From CAZJLN01 sp964540765 (GTDB taxonomy: Bacteria; Chloroflexota; Anaerolineae; Anaerolineales; Anaerolineaceae), in NCBI GenBank assembly GCA_964540765.1, contig CAZINW010000008.1, positions 1 through 64,000 of the forward strand: 64,000 nt of DNA, written 5' to 3'. Position 1 is the stretch's first letter. Every line of letters begins with the position of its first letter. Made by a program: the position numbers and the translations under genes. This document shows, in pieces, positions 1-8,344 of this stretch. The notes beneath the pieces were generated by a model that was not told the DNA's origin, ran no database searches, and saw only the letters and a program-made list of their open reading frames with translations.

Positions 1-47
1 TTATTTGAGGCAACGATTACCCTAAAGTAACATTTTCTTTTGAGGCA

Positions 48-221
48 TTACGAGGGTGCTTCCTCAATCGGGTAAGTAGTCTGAACATCATAATTTAAGG
101 TTCTGCTTTCCTCCACCACCAGAGGGGCTTCACGCTGTTTGATATTTTGTTGTAAAGTGTAGAATGGAATTTGGTCGAAAAGTAGCGAAAAGATGACCAG
201 GAAGACAACAGAACGTTTCAT
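48..221 (-). CDS. Small putative secreted or membrane-anchored peptide, 57 aa
   Basis: Not recognised. I translated this short frame by hand. It begins with ATG at 221 behind a good ribosome binding site (TGGAGAG, about 5 nt away) and stops with TAA at 48-50. The protein starts MKRS and then has a hydrophobic run of about 10 residues (VVFLVIFSLLF), like a short signal peptide or N-terminal anchor. The rest is polar and acidic at the C terminus (EEAPS). No cysteine is available for lipidation. A TATAAT box lies upstream on the same strand (259-264), about 38 nt before the ATG, without a clear -35. It is divergent from the thioredoxin gene. The RBS, the charged N terminus and the hydrophobic core support a real gene, but its length makes chance possible. 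Confidence 0.5.
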   Translation of the reverse strand: MKRSVVFLVIFSLLFDQIPFYTLQQNIKQREAPLVVEESRTLNYDVQTTYPIEEAPS

Positions 222-601
222 TTTCTCTCCAAAATGAATGACGAATAGGCCAACAAAAATTATACACCGATTTTAACTAATAATCATTGACTAAATTAAT
301 GTGAAGCATTACTTTGTGATGGTCATAATTTTATTCTCCTGTCTGCGAGGACCAAAAGGTGATGGAGGTAACTTATATTCGTCCAAGATAACGTATTGTG
401 AAAGTGTTACTTGTGATCCCGCTAACAATATCCTTCTAATGACCCATACTCTTGATTTTTGATATAAAAAATTGAACATACCTGACTAAATTGGATTTTT
501 CCCCTACAAGATGATAAAAAATGGCAAAAGTGAGCAGGTCAGGTGATCAACGTAACATTCACATGTTATACTAAGAATTATTACGATCATGAGGAGACAA
601 T
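222..601. other. Divergent intergenic region without a recognisable gene
   Basis: This 380-base AT-rich stretch separates the 57-aa peptide gene (leftward) from thioredoxin (rightward). It holds a leftward TATAAT at 259-264 and a rightward extended -10 promoter at 564-572. A five-codon frame (MTITK, 309-326, minus strand) follows a GGAG-like sequence but is too short to call. I see no RNA gene or strong hairpin here. Confidence 0.5.
544..572 (+). promoter_or_regulatory. Probable extended -10 promoter of thioredoxin
   Basis: TATACT at 567-572 is preceded by TG plus one base (564-566), the extended -10 pattern. The sequence 17 bp upstream (TGATCA, 544-549) is a poor -35, as expected for an extended -10 promoter. 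The start codon at 602 lies about 30 nt downstream, with an AGGAGA ribosome binding site just before it. Confidence 0.5.
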
Positions 602-958
602 ATGATTAATGAACCTATCAATGTGACTGATGCAGCCTTTCAAAAATCAGTGTTAGAGGCATCACTACCTGTAATAGTGGATTTTTGGGCACCTTGGTGT
701 GGACCATGCCGGCTGGTTGGTCCAATTCTTGAAAAGGTTGCCAAAGAGTACTCCGACAAATTAGTGGTTGCCAAGGTAAATACGGATGAGAATCCGGAAT
801 GGGCTACAAAATATGGCGTTCAAGGCATACCTACCATGCTCCTCATCTCAGGTGGAAAGATTGTTCACCGCCAGGTGGGCGCGCTGCCAGAGCCTATGCT
901 GCGCGACCTTGTGGATCAATTCCTGGATGTTGTTGGCAAGGAAAATAAAGCGAAATAA
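602..958 (+). CDS. trxA: Thioredoxin
   Basis: Small thiol-disulfide oxidoreductase of the cytoplasm, reduced by thioredoxin reductase and used to reduce protein disulfides. The 118-residue protein has the family's usual length and a single thioredoxin fold. The active site WCGPC is at residues 32-36 after the typical VIVDFWAPW strand, and the cis-proline loop GIPTM is near residue 77. ATG at 602 follows AGGAGA at normal spacing. It is monocistronic: its own promoter lies at 544-572 and a terminator follows at 978-1017. A matching thioredoxin reductase is encoded far away at 45597-46535, so the pair is not co-transcribed. Identification is firm. Which of possibly several thioredoxins this is cannot be told from the window. 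Confidence 0.95.
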   Translation: MINEPINVTDAAFQKSVLEASLPVIVDFWAPWCGPCRLVGPILEKVAKEYSDKLVVAKVNTDENPEWATKYGVQGIPTMLLISGGKIVHRQVGALPEPMLRDLVDQFLDVVGKENKAK

Positions 959-977
959 ATTAGACAAGCCGTTAATA

Positions 978-1017
978 ACTGACAGGAAGATTGAACAACC
1001 TTTCTGCCAGTTTTTTT
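978..1017 (+). terminator. Rho-independent terminator of trxA
   Basis: A 12-bp stem (978-989 with 1000-1011, one mismatch and one wobble) encloses a 10-nt loop and is followed by a run of seven T (1011-1017). It lies 20 bases after the trxA stop. The convergent murA gene ends at 1026, just beyond it. Confidence 0.75.
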
Positions 1018-1025
1018 ATTTTCAA

Positions 1026-2303
1026 CTAGACACGTTGAATATCTGCGCCGAGAGCGCGTAGCTTTACATCAATTTTCTCGTAACCCCTGTCAATTTGAGT
1101 GATATTTCGCAGAACGGACTCGCCCGGTGCAGAGAGCGCTGCCAGTACTAATGCCATTCCAGCCCGAATATCCGGGCTGTCCAATTTTTCTGGATTTAAT
1201 TTGGTTGGTCCCTGAACGATGCAGCGGTGTGGATCACACAAGACAATCTGGGCACCCATACTCACGAGCTTATCTGTGAAGTACATCCTGCTGGGGTACA
1301 TCCAGTCATGGAATAAAATGCTTCCCTTTGATTGTGTTGCTATGACAATGGCAATACTCATCAGATCAGTGGGGAACGCTGGCCAAGGCATCACATTTAT
1401 TTCAGGAATTGCATTCCCGAGATCAGGTTGAATTTTAAGCACTTGTCTGGATTTAACATGAATGTCATCACCTACGGATTCAAAATCAACACCCAGGCGG
1501 TTGAAAACAAGCCTGACCATTCTCAAGTATTCCACCCCGGCATTTTTGATTAAAATATCGCCGCCCGTTACAACAGCAGCACCGATATAGCTTACAACCT
1601 CCAAGTAATCGGGACCTATGGTAAATTCCCCACCAGATAGACCTTCCACACCCTCAATATGGAGTGTATTTGAGCCAATATTATTGATCCTGGCACCAAG
1701 TTTGTTCAGGAATAAACAGAGCTCTTGCACATGAGGTTCAGAGGCTGCATTGCGAATGACCGTTTCACCTTTGGCAAGCGCAGACGCCATGATGGTATTT
1801 TCAGTGGCTGTCACACTGGTTTCATCGAGGAGAATATCAGCCCCTTTCAGACTTGGTGCTTTAAAATGAAAAATGCCATCATATTCGGTTTTGGAACCTA
1901 ATTTATTGAGCGCCCAAATATGTGTATCAACACGCCTCCGACCGATCACATCTCCTCCAGGCGGGGGTAACTGTAATTCTCCAAACCGGGCCAACATTGG
2001 TCCTGCCAATAGAATAGAAGCCCTGATGTTACGACAAAGATCTGGATCCAGGTTGGATGGGTGGATATCTTTGGCATGTAACTCAATGGAGGATGGTGGG
2101 TCAAGGTGACGAACCTGTACGCCAAGACTCTCCAGTAATTGGATCATGGTCTTTACATCTGTGATATTGGGAACATTATGCAGAATGATTGGTTCGGACG
2201 TCAGTAAACATGCTGCCATAAGTGGCATGGCTGCATTTTTGTTGCCAGCCGGGGTCATGGTACCGTGCAAGGCCTTTCCGCCATTGATTATAAATTTTTC
2301 CAT
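1026..2303 (-). CDS. murA: UDP-N-acetylglucosamine 1-carboxyvinyltransferase (MurA), Cys-to-Asp variant
   Basis: Transfers enolpyruvate from PEP to UDP-GlcNAc, the first committed step of peptidoglycan synthesis, in the cytoplasm. The 425-residue protein has the EPSP-synthase-like fold with the N-terminal KxxxxG substrate motif (INGGKALHG), the NKNAAMP segment near residue 22 and the loop PPPGGDVIGRRRVD. In most MurA proteins this loop carries the catalytic cysteine (Cys115 in E. coli). Here the codon at 1950-1952 is GAT, giving Asp118. Asp at this position is known from naturally fosfomycin-resistant MurA such as that of Mycobacterium, and such enzymes remain active. I chose ATG at 2303 rather than an upstream in-frame start because AGGAG sits correctly before it. 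It converges with trxA. Confidence 0.95.
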   Translation of the reverse strand: MEKFIINGGKALHGTMTPAGNKNAAMPLMAACLLTSEPIILHNVPNITDVKTMIQLLESLGVQVRHLDPPSSIELHAKDIHPSNLDPDLCRNIRASILLAGPMLARFGELQLPPPGGDVIGRRRVDTHIWALNKLGSKTEYDGIFHFKAPSLKGADILLDETSVTATENTIMASALAKGETVIRNAASEPHVQELCLFLNKLGARINNIGSNTLHIEGVEGLSGGEFTIGPDYLEVVSYIGAAVVTGGDILIKNAGVEYLRMVRLVFNRLGVDFESVGDDIHVKSRQVLKIQPDLGNAIPEINVMPWPAFPTDLMSIAIVIATQSKGSILFHDWMYPSRMYFTDKLVSMGAQIVLCDPHRCIVQGPTKLNPEKLDSPDIRAGMALVLAALSAPGESVLRNITQIDRGYEKIDVKLRALGADIQRV

Positions 2304-2371
2304 GTTAATTACTCCTGCTTTTACCTGTGGCTCATGGCTGCTCATTCATTTGACTGACTTCAAGCGTCAAT

Positions 2372-3961
2372 TTAACGGGGGCCTGATGCTCTAACAGATT
2401 CGGGCATCAAGTCTGCATAGTGCTCGAAATTTTCTCGAAAGAGTTGTGCCAGTTTCAATGCTGTTTGGGTATACAGCTCTTTATCCACCCAGCCATTTTT
2501 GGGGTCGAGCAATTCACCGGGGATGTCTTCAACGCACTTGGGAATATCCAAATTGAAAACATCATGATGAAATGTAGGCACATTGTTTAAGGAGTCACGT
2601 AAAACAGCATTGATCAAAGACCGTGTGTAGGGTAATGAAATGCGTTCTCCAACGCCATAACCACCACCAGTCCAACCTGTGTTCAGCAACCAGACGCGGG
2701 TTGCATGTTTTTTTAACCTCTCCCCAAGAAGTCTTGCATAAACCCCGGGATGAAGTGGCAGAAATGGCGCTCCAAAGCATGCGGAAAATGTCGCCTGTGG
2801 CTCTTGCCCTAATCCACGTTCAGTACCTGCCAATTTGCTTGTAAAACCACTGATAAAGTAATAGAGTGCCTGATCGGTACTCAACCTCGCCAATGGCGGT
2901 AGAACTCCAAAGGCATCTGCAGTCAATAAAAAGATGTGTTTCGGATGTCCTCCGAACCCTTTTTCAACATGGTTTGGGATAAATCTTAAAGGATAAGCAG
3001 ATCGGGTGTTCTCAGTAATGCTGTTGTCATTGAAATCTGGATGACGTTTTTCATCCAGGGGGACGTTTTCCAGGATCGCTTGGAATTGATGTATCGCGGA
3101 CCAGACCAATGGTTCATAAGCTGCATTTAACCGGATGGTTTTTGCGTAACATCCCCCCTCAAAGTTGAAGATACCTTCATCACTCCAGCCATGTTCGTCA
3201 TCACCAATCAGATCTCGATTTTGGTCCGATGAAAGCGTTGTCTTTCCTGTTCCGCTCAATCCAAAGAAAAGTGCAACATCACCGCCCTTTCCCTGATTGG
3301 CAGAACAGTGTAATGAGAGAACGTTCCTTTTTGGCATTAAATAATTCATCAAAGTGAATACCGATTTTTTAATTTCTCCGGCATATTTGGAAGCACCGAT
3401 CAGCATTAATTTGTTTTCCAAGTCGAGGATGATAAAAGGTTTTGAACGGGTATGGTCAATCTCAGGAACTGCTTCGAAACCAGTGGCAACCAATAACGTG
3501 AAAGCTGGATCAGGGAACGGAATACTTTCATTTCTGGCAATGAAAAGGTTGCATGCAGCCAAATTTTGCCATGCGGTATCGGTTATGACACGGATTGGTA
3601 CACGAAAATCAGGATGTGCTCCCACATAAACATCTCTAACAAAGAGAGTTTGACCTTCGAGGTAATTTAACACTTTTGATTTAATCTGAGTCATATCTTC
3701 TGGGGACATCTTATGCCCATCTTCCCCCAACCACAAATCAGGATTGTTATGGTCTACAAAATACTTATCCTTTGGAGATCGACCCGTGTATGGAGAGGTA
3801 TCAACCATAAATGAGCCCGAATCAGTAAAGAGTCCTTCCCGACTTTGAGTTGCATGTTCCAATAATTCAGCTGGGGAGAGATTGTAGAACAAGGCTGGCT
3901 TGTTCTGAAATCCTAGCGTTTTCAAATCACGATAAAGGGTTCCCAATTCTAAAGACGTCAT
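2372..3961 (-). CDS. pckA: Phosphoenolpyruvate carboxykinase (ATP)
   Basis: Interconverts oxaloacetate plus ATP with PEP plus CO2 plus ADP. It serves gluconeogenesis, or anaplerotic CO2 fixation in fermenters. The 529-residue length is typical of the ATP-dependent family. Motifs seen are the kinase-1a P-loop GLSGTGKTTLSSD, the metal-binding kinase-2-like segment LIGDDEHGWSDEG, the PEP carboxykinase signature near NFEGGCYAKTI and the substrate loop TGRSPKDK at about residue 60. The start follows a GAGGAGG ribosome binding site. It lies upstream of murA on the same strand with about 70 bases between, so the two could share a transcript. MurA consumes the PEP that this enzyme can make, although that link is only suggestive. 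Confidence 0.95.
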   Translation of the reverse strand: MTSLELGTLYRDLKTLGFQNKPALFYNLSPAELLEHATQSREGLFTDSGSFMVDTSPYTGRSPKDKYFVDHNNPDLWLGEDGHKMSPEDMTQIKSKVLNYLEGQTLFVRDVYVGAHPDFRVPIRVITDTAWQNLAACNLFIARNESIPFPDPAFTLLVATGFEAVPEIDHTRSKPFIILDLENKLMLIGASKYAGEIKKSVFTLMNYLMPKRNVLSLHCSANQGKGGDVALFFGLSGTGKTTLSSDQNRDLIGDDEHGWSDEGIFNFEGGCYAKTIRLNAAYEPLVWSAIHQFQAILENVPLDEKRHPDFNDNSITENTRSAYPLRFIPNHVEKGFGGHPKHIFLLTADAFGVLPPLARLSTDQALYYFISGFTSKLAGTERGLGQEPQATFSACFGAPFLPLHPGVYARLLGERLKKHATRVWLLNTGWTGGGYGVGERISLPYTRSLINAVLRDSLNNVPTFHHDVFNLDIPKCVEDIPGELLDPKNGWVDKELYTQTALKLAQLFRENFEHYADLMPESVRASGPR

Positions 3962-3988
3962 GTGCAGACATCCTCCTCAAAAATAATG

Positions 3989-6466
3989 TTATTTCACACT
4001 GGAATACCAGTACCAAACAACGTCCATGGCTGGCTTTCCAAAGATCGATGATGAGAAATCTGTAAGCTTTACAGGTGGAAAAAATCCGCGAGAGACAAAG
4101 CCTTCTATCCAATCCCTATCCACAATGACTTTACATAAAGCATTATAAATATCGAATTGTTCTTGAAGTCCAATCTCACTGTTCACATTTTGATCAAGCG
4201 GTGATATCAAGAGTGAATCCTTGCAGCTACCATTCCTATCAAGAACACAGGACTGACCAGCGCCAGATGCTGAAGGATATGCCAGTCCAATATAAATGGG
4301 TTTATTGAATTTGGTTTTAATTTCGAAAACTTCCGTATCAATAATGTTTCCAGCTGTTATATGATATCCATATGGATCCCCCAAAAAGGAAGAATCCGTA
4401 ATATTGCGATCAAACAACAGGTAGATCGCATCAACCTGGTCCAGGAAATCAGGAATCATGGGATCTTCTTCAGCAAAAGGCAAAGCCCAGAGCAGTGATC
4501 CATCATAAGTGGCATCAATTTCCGAGAGAATCGTTCTCCATAAGCTGTCAGCATTACTGGGTGTACCAACAATCGTCTCAGTTGTTGGAATACCACCCGG
4601 CAAACTGTAATTCACGAAACTTCCACCAATGATCAGTTTCTCCACGTTCATTTCATTTGCCAACTGCGCATAGTTATTTAAGAATCTTTCATATTCAATA
4701 AACCATTCCTGCCACCAAAGCGCATCTTTACTAGTGTCGTGCCACCAGGCCGTGCTATCTTCTCCAAAATCAAGTTGGGGGAAAAGGGCAACTTGCATTC
4801 CGGCTTTATGGGCAAATTCAATCATTTCGATCAAATCATGCACCAGGGGGCTGCTTCCTGCAACAGGTTCGATGTGAGGTGAGGTCATAAAATCGTTGAC
4901 CATCCAGGTAGGCGTCAGTATCATCCAATTTGCATCATACTGGGCAAGTTCATTAAAGACAAGTTCGTAACGATTTTGATAGGATGGATGATACTGGGAT
5001 AGTAATTCAATACCGGTGAGAAAATTTTTACCGCGTTCCGGAATTGCTTCATCAAGCACTATTTCAGGATCTTCATATATTTCCCAATTAGACCATTGAT
5101 CAAAAACAACGTTGTTTCCTCCATCGCCAGTGGGATTTAGGTAATGAGGATTTAACTCACTATCCAAATCATGGGCTGTTTCACATTGATCGTTTCTGCA
5201 AAAACGGTAGACCAATTGGCCGGAAGAGTGCTCAGGTGGTGAAAAAAGAAGGTAAAGCCACTGGTTGTTCCCCATAGGCCACATGGGAATGGGCTGCAGC
5301 CAAAAATCATCGTATAACTGGATCGAAATAGAATCGATTGGAGGCGTATTGGAAGGAATAGTGACTTGAATGGGTATCGGATCAATTCCATCTACTCGCC
5401 AGGTTTCAATTTGATCTTCAATCGTGATATCTTCACCAGGAATGATCAACTGGCGCAGATTAAATTCCCCTGATGCTTTTCTTTCTGCATTGGTATATCC
5501 ATCACCGAGGGTGTATTTATATTCAAGGAAATTACCGGCATGCAGCTTTAATGAGATACTGTAGCGACCATCATCCATCTTGATCAAAAGGGGCATCCTT
5601 GAAGCCAGCGTGCTAAAACCACCGGTTAAATCAGCAAAAGTATTACCAAACTGATAATAATTACCTGAAAACCGTATCGGAGCGCCGATTGCATCATTTG
5701 GAGGAGTTACGATGAAGGTGACATTCACTTCAGGCAAGGGTATCATCTTTATCTCTGCGGGTGTCGATAAATTTTCCATGATATTGACACCCTGCTGATA
5801 AGTTTGATAGCTGCCATCGATCGCGTAAGCGACGGTTGTATGGATCCCTGTCGGAAGACCATCAATAACAAATTTTCCAGACATGTCAGTGAAAGTTTGA
5901 TAACCTGCCACAGTTACTAAAATATCTGTCAGCGCCTGGTGATTTTGAACATCATACACCACGCCGCTCATCTTTCCAATTGGTCCTTGATATGGCAAAT
6001 CAGGCCAGGCTGCAATGACATCATCAATTTCCATCCCAGGTGAAACCCGCATCATCCGGTACCTTACAGGTATGCCAAAAGCCGTGACCTCAGTCTGCTC
6101 ATTGGAGCCAATCCTGACATAACGATACTTGACGTCTGAATTCCGAATAACGGGTATATCTGTTTGATAATTTCGTTCATCGAGAGGGAACAGTTCCAAA
6201 CGGTTGGCATTGAAATTTGAGCCAGTAACTTCATCCAGCAAATCCACATAGAGCTTTTCACCATCCGCCAGCGGGGCTGGAATCTCGACAGATAATTTCA
6301 CTTGCTCCCATTCCAAATTGGTCAATTGTTCGGGATAGGTCGCTTCCATGACTGTCTGCTCAATATCAGATCGAACAATATTCAGACCACACCCTGATAA
6401 AAACAAAGTAATGATGATCCATGAACAAATACAACAGCGTCTGATATGGTCACTAGAGTTGAGCAT
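3989..6466 (-). CDS. Lipoprotein with carboxypeptidase-like, starch-binding-like and glycosidase-type TIM-barrel domains
   Basis: An 825-residue exported protein. A hydrophobic stretch ends in the lipobox LSGC, placing the lipidated cysteine at residue 26. After an N-terminal region comes a carboxypeptidase-regulatory-like beta domain (about residues 160-240, with GKMSGVVYDV and GLPTGIHTTV). One or two beta domains resembling CBM20/CBM48 follow (about 250-460). The C-terminal 350 residues look like a TIM-barrel glycosidase: a QVALFPQLDFGED strand, a WHD segment, IGGSFVNYSLPGG and IYIGLAYPSASG. I cannot name a GH family or substrate with confidence; GH113-like is my closest guess. A GAGGA RBS precedes the ATG and overlaps the end of nusB, so it is in the same operon. 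It probably acts on extracellular polysaccharide. Confidence 0.6.
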   Translation of the reverse strand: MLNSSDHIRRCCICSWIIITLFLSGCGLNIVRSDIEQTVMEATYPEQLTNLEWEQVKLSVEIPAPLADGEKLYVDLLDEVTGSNFNANRLELFPLDERNYQTDIPVIRNSDVKYRYVRIGSNEQTEVTAFGIPVRYRMMRVSPGMEIDDVIAAWPDLPYQGPIGKMSGVVYDVQNHQALTDILVTVAGYQTFTDMSGKFVIDGLPTGIHTTVAYAIDGSYQTYQQGVNIMENLSTPAEIKMIPLPEVNVTFIVTPPNDAIGAPIRFSGNYYQFGNTFADLTGGFSTLASRMPLLIKMDDGRYSISLKLHAGNFLEYKYTLGDGYTNAERKASGEFNLRQLIIPGEDITIEDQIETWRVDGIDPIPIQVTIPSNTPPIDSISIQLYDDFWLQPIPMWPMGNNQWLYLLFSPPEHSSGQLVYRFCRNDQCETAHDLDSELNPHYLNPTGDGGNNVVFDQWSNWEIYEDPEIVLDEAIPERGKNFLTGIELLSQYHPSYQNRYELVFNELAQYDANWMILTPTWMVNDFMTSPHIEPVAGSSPLVHDLIEMIEFAHKAGMQVALFPQLDFGEDSTAWWHDTSKDALWWQEWFIEYERFLNNYAQLANEMNVEKLIIGGSFVNYSLPGGIPTTETIVGTPSNADSLWRTILSEIDATYDGSLLWALPFAEEDPMIPDFLDQVDAIYLLFDRNITDSSFLGDPYGYHITAGNIIDTEVFEIKTKFNKPIYIGLAYPSASGAGQSCVLDRNGSCKDSLLISPLDQNVNSEIGLQEQFDIYNALCKVIVDRDWIEGFVSRGFFPPVKLTDFSSSIFGKPAMDVVWYWYSSVK

Positions 6467-6469
6467 GGA

Positions 6470-6907
6470 TTATTCCTCGTTGTTTAACTCTTTGATGATG
6501 TCCTGTAGTTTTTCTGCCAGGCTCCCCAGAACCCCGTTTATGAAGCGTGGAGAACTCTCTGTACCATATACCTTCGCAAGTTCAATTGCCTCATTAATTC
6601 CAACTTTTAAAGGGGTTTTCTTGTAAATTGCCACTTCCCAGAGTGCCATGCGTAAAATGTTTCTGTCAATGATTGCAACCTGGTCCAATGGCCATTCGGG
6701 AGCATGTTCTGCAATCTGACTATCTAAAAGAGAAGCATGCTCATAAACACCTGTTACGATGTTCTTTACAAATAAAAATTGCTCGTCATCCAGATCGTTG
6801 TCTGTGCATCGCTCTTCAAGAACAACCTCGATCGGATGACTTGTTAGGTCGATTTCAAAGAGGACTTGAAGAGCTGCACTTCTTGCCTTCGTGCGTGATT
6901 TCATCAT
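6470..6907 (-). CDS. nusB: Transcription antitermination factor NusB
   Basis: RNA-binding all-helical protein that works with NusE (S10) in antitermination of rRNA operons. The 145 residues fit the family. The N terminus TKARSAALQVLFEID is the classic NusB signature, and the C-terminal half has the conserved IDRNILRMALWE and VGINEAIELAKVYG helices followed by FINGVLG. It starts at ATG 6907 or the adjacent ATG 6904, three bases after the stop of the Asp23-family gene and without its own clear ribosome binding site, so translational coupling is likely. The Asp23-NusB order is familiar from Gram-positive genomes. Confidence 0.95.
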   Translation of the reverse strand: MMKSRTKARSAALQVLFEIDLTSHPIEVVLEERCTDNDLDDEQFLFVKNIVTGVYEHASLLDSQIAEHAPEWPLDQVAIIDRNILRMALWEVAIYKKTPLKVGINEAIELAKVYGTESSPRFINGVLGSLAEKLQDIIKELNNEE

Positions 6908-6910
6908 GTT

Positions 6911-7249
6911 TTAAATGTCGAAATCAATATCAACAATATGGATGTTAACACTGGCAACTTGCATCCCAACCATTTCAGTAATGGCTCGGGAAACATTCTC
7001 CTGGATGTTCTTACTGACCACGCGCACATTGTCCTCACTATCAAGAACAACAAAGAGATCCACAAAAAGCGTGTCATCATCCAAAACAATCTTTACACCC
7101 TCGCCATACTTTTGCGTAAGGACCCTGTCATAAGGGTTGATCAATGGTGCCATTCTACTTACACCTGGAACATTGAGGGTTGTAAGCCGTGCAATGGTAT
7201 GTAATACTTCAGGGGCAATCGTTGTACTTCCAGTCGGTTGGTCGCTCAT
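6911..7249 (-). CDS. Asp23/Gls24 family envelope stress response protein
   Basis: A 112-residue member of the Asp23/Gls24 (DUF322) family, small cytoplasmic proteins linked to cell-envelope stress in Gram-positive bacteria. Visible family features are the N-terminal IAPEVLHTIARLTTLNVPGV, the central beta-rich stretch with VDLFVVLD, and the C-terminal MVGMQVASVNIHIVDIDF. The start follows AAGGAAGATT. It leads a short operon with nusB and the TIM-barrel lipoprotein. The biochemical role of these proteins is poorly known, so I claim only family membership. The 141 bases upstream carry no recognisable gene. Confidence 0.85.
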   Translation of the reverse strand: MSDQPTGSTTIAPEVLHTIARLTTLNVPGVSRMAPLINPYDRVLTQKYGEGVKIVLDDDTLFVDLFVVLDSEDNVRVVSKNIQENVSRAITEMVGMQVASVNIHIVDIDFDI

Positions 7250-7391
7250 AATCTTCCTTCGAATATTATCAAAATACTAGTTCCATATATTATAAACTGT
7301 AATCTGGAGTTTTCAATGATGATCTCCCTTGTGTGCAAACAGAATCCACGCATGATCTTCTTTGTTGTTTACCACCAGGTTATTTCAGAAA

Positions 7392-8321
7392 TCAACTTTC
7401 ATTAATTTCTGCACTGATTTCGTCTAATTCCCGGATTTCATCTTCCTCTAATTGCCAGGTCAACGCAGCTAAATCCAGGAGTACTTGATCACGATTCTTT
7501 ACTCCAGGGATTGGAATGACTTGTTTGCTAATCAACCAGTTAATGGCCACCTGGGCCAGACATACGCCATCATGGACAACTGCAATCTTCCGCATAAGCT
7601 TTACCAAAGGCTTGATGGTGATGATTTTACTATGTGGATATTTTAATCCTCTTAATCCTGGCGGCATGGCTTCTTCTGAATATTTTCCTGTCAACAATCC
7701 CATCGCCAGGGGACTACAGGCAATAATCCGAATATTCAGGGACTCACATATTTCGAGTAAACCTGTTTGTTCGCATCGACGGTTAAGTAAATTGTATTCA
7801 ATCTGATTGGATACAAGGGGGATACCCCGTGACCTTAATGGCTCATAAACTGTTTGAATCTGTTTTGTATCGAAATTCACAACACCGACATTCATGATCA
7901 GACCAGATTGATATGCATCTGCAATCGCGTCCAGCAATGCCGGCAATGCAAAGAATGAGTGTGGATAATGGATTTGATACAGAAATATTTGCTTTTGTTG
8001 AAGCCTGGCGAGACTTTGATTTAATGCCTTTGTAAAGGATTTAGGTGTAAACCGCCAAGGATAATCCATGAACTTACTGGCAATTTTTAGATTGTGAAAT
8101 TGGGGTAATTCCTGCGCAAACTCGCCAAGCAATTTTTCTGATAATCCCTGCCCGAATGCTTCAGAAGTGTCAAATAGTTGAATGCCCGAATCAAAAGAGG
8201 CTTGAAACGCCTCTCTCAGGTCATCTTTATCATGCGTACTTCCATAAGACCAAATTAATCGATCTCCCCATGACCAAGTACCAATGCCTATTTTTAAAGT
8301 CTGAAAATCATCCCATGTCAT
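7392..8321 (-). CDS. Aldo/keto reductase family protein lacking the catalytic tyrosine
   Basis: A 309-residue TIM-barrel protein of the aldo/keto reductase superfamily, which uses NADPH to reduce carbonyls. The start is MTWDDFQTLKIGIGTWSWGD. Of the catalytic tetrad, Asp51 (QLFDTSE), Lys83 (IASKF) and His118 (YQIHYP) are present. The proton-donor Tyr is Phe56 (SEAFG instead of the usual EVYG; codon TTC). The C-terminal cofactor segment IPIPGVKN is conserved. The substitution suggests weak or altered chemistry, or another role. It lies 23 bases after the DUF1540-like gene on the same strand and is probably last in that transcript. Confidence 0.85.
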   Translation of the reverse strand: MTWDDFQTLKIGIGTWSWGDRLIWSYGSTHDKDDLREAFQASFDSGIQLFDTSEAFGQGLSEKLLGEFAQELPQFHNLKIASKFMDYPWRFTPKSFTKALNQSLARLQQKQIFLYQIHYPHSFFALPALLDAIADAYQSGLIMNVGVVNFDTKQIQTVYEPLRSRGIPLVSNQIEYNLLNRRCEQTGLLEICESLNIRIIACSPLAMGLLTGKYSEEAMPPGLRGLKYPHSKIITIKPLVKLMRKIAVVHDGVCLAQVAINWLISKQVIPIPGVKNRDQVLLDLAALTWQLEEDEIRELDEISAEINES

Positions 8322-8344
8322 CTGCTGTCCAGACAGAAAGCAAT

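Noticed and set aside
309..326. Five-codon frame MTITK on the minus strand behind a GGAG-like sequence
   Set aside because: Too short to separate from chance, and no following gene is positioned to be controlled by it.
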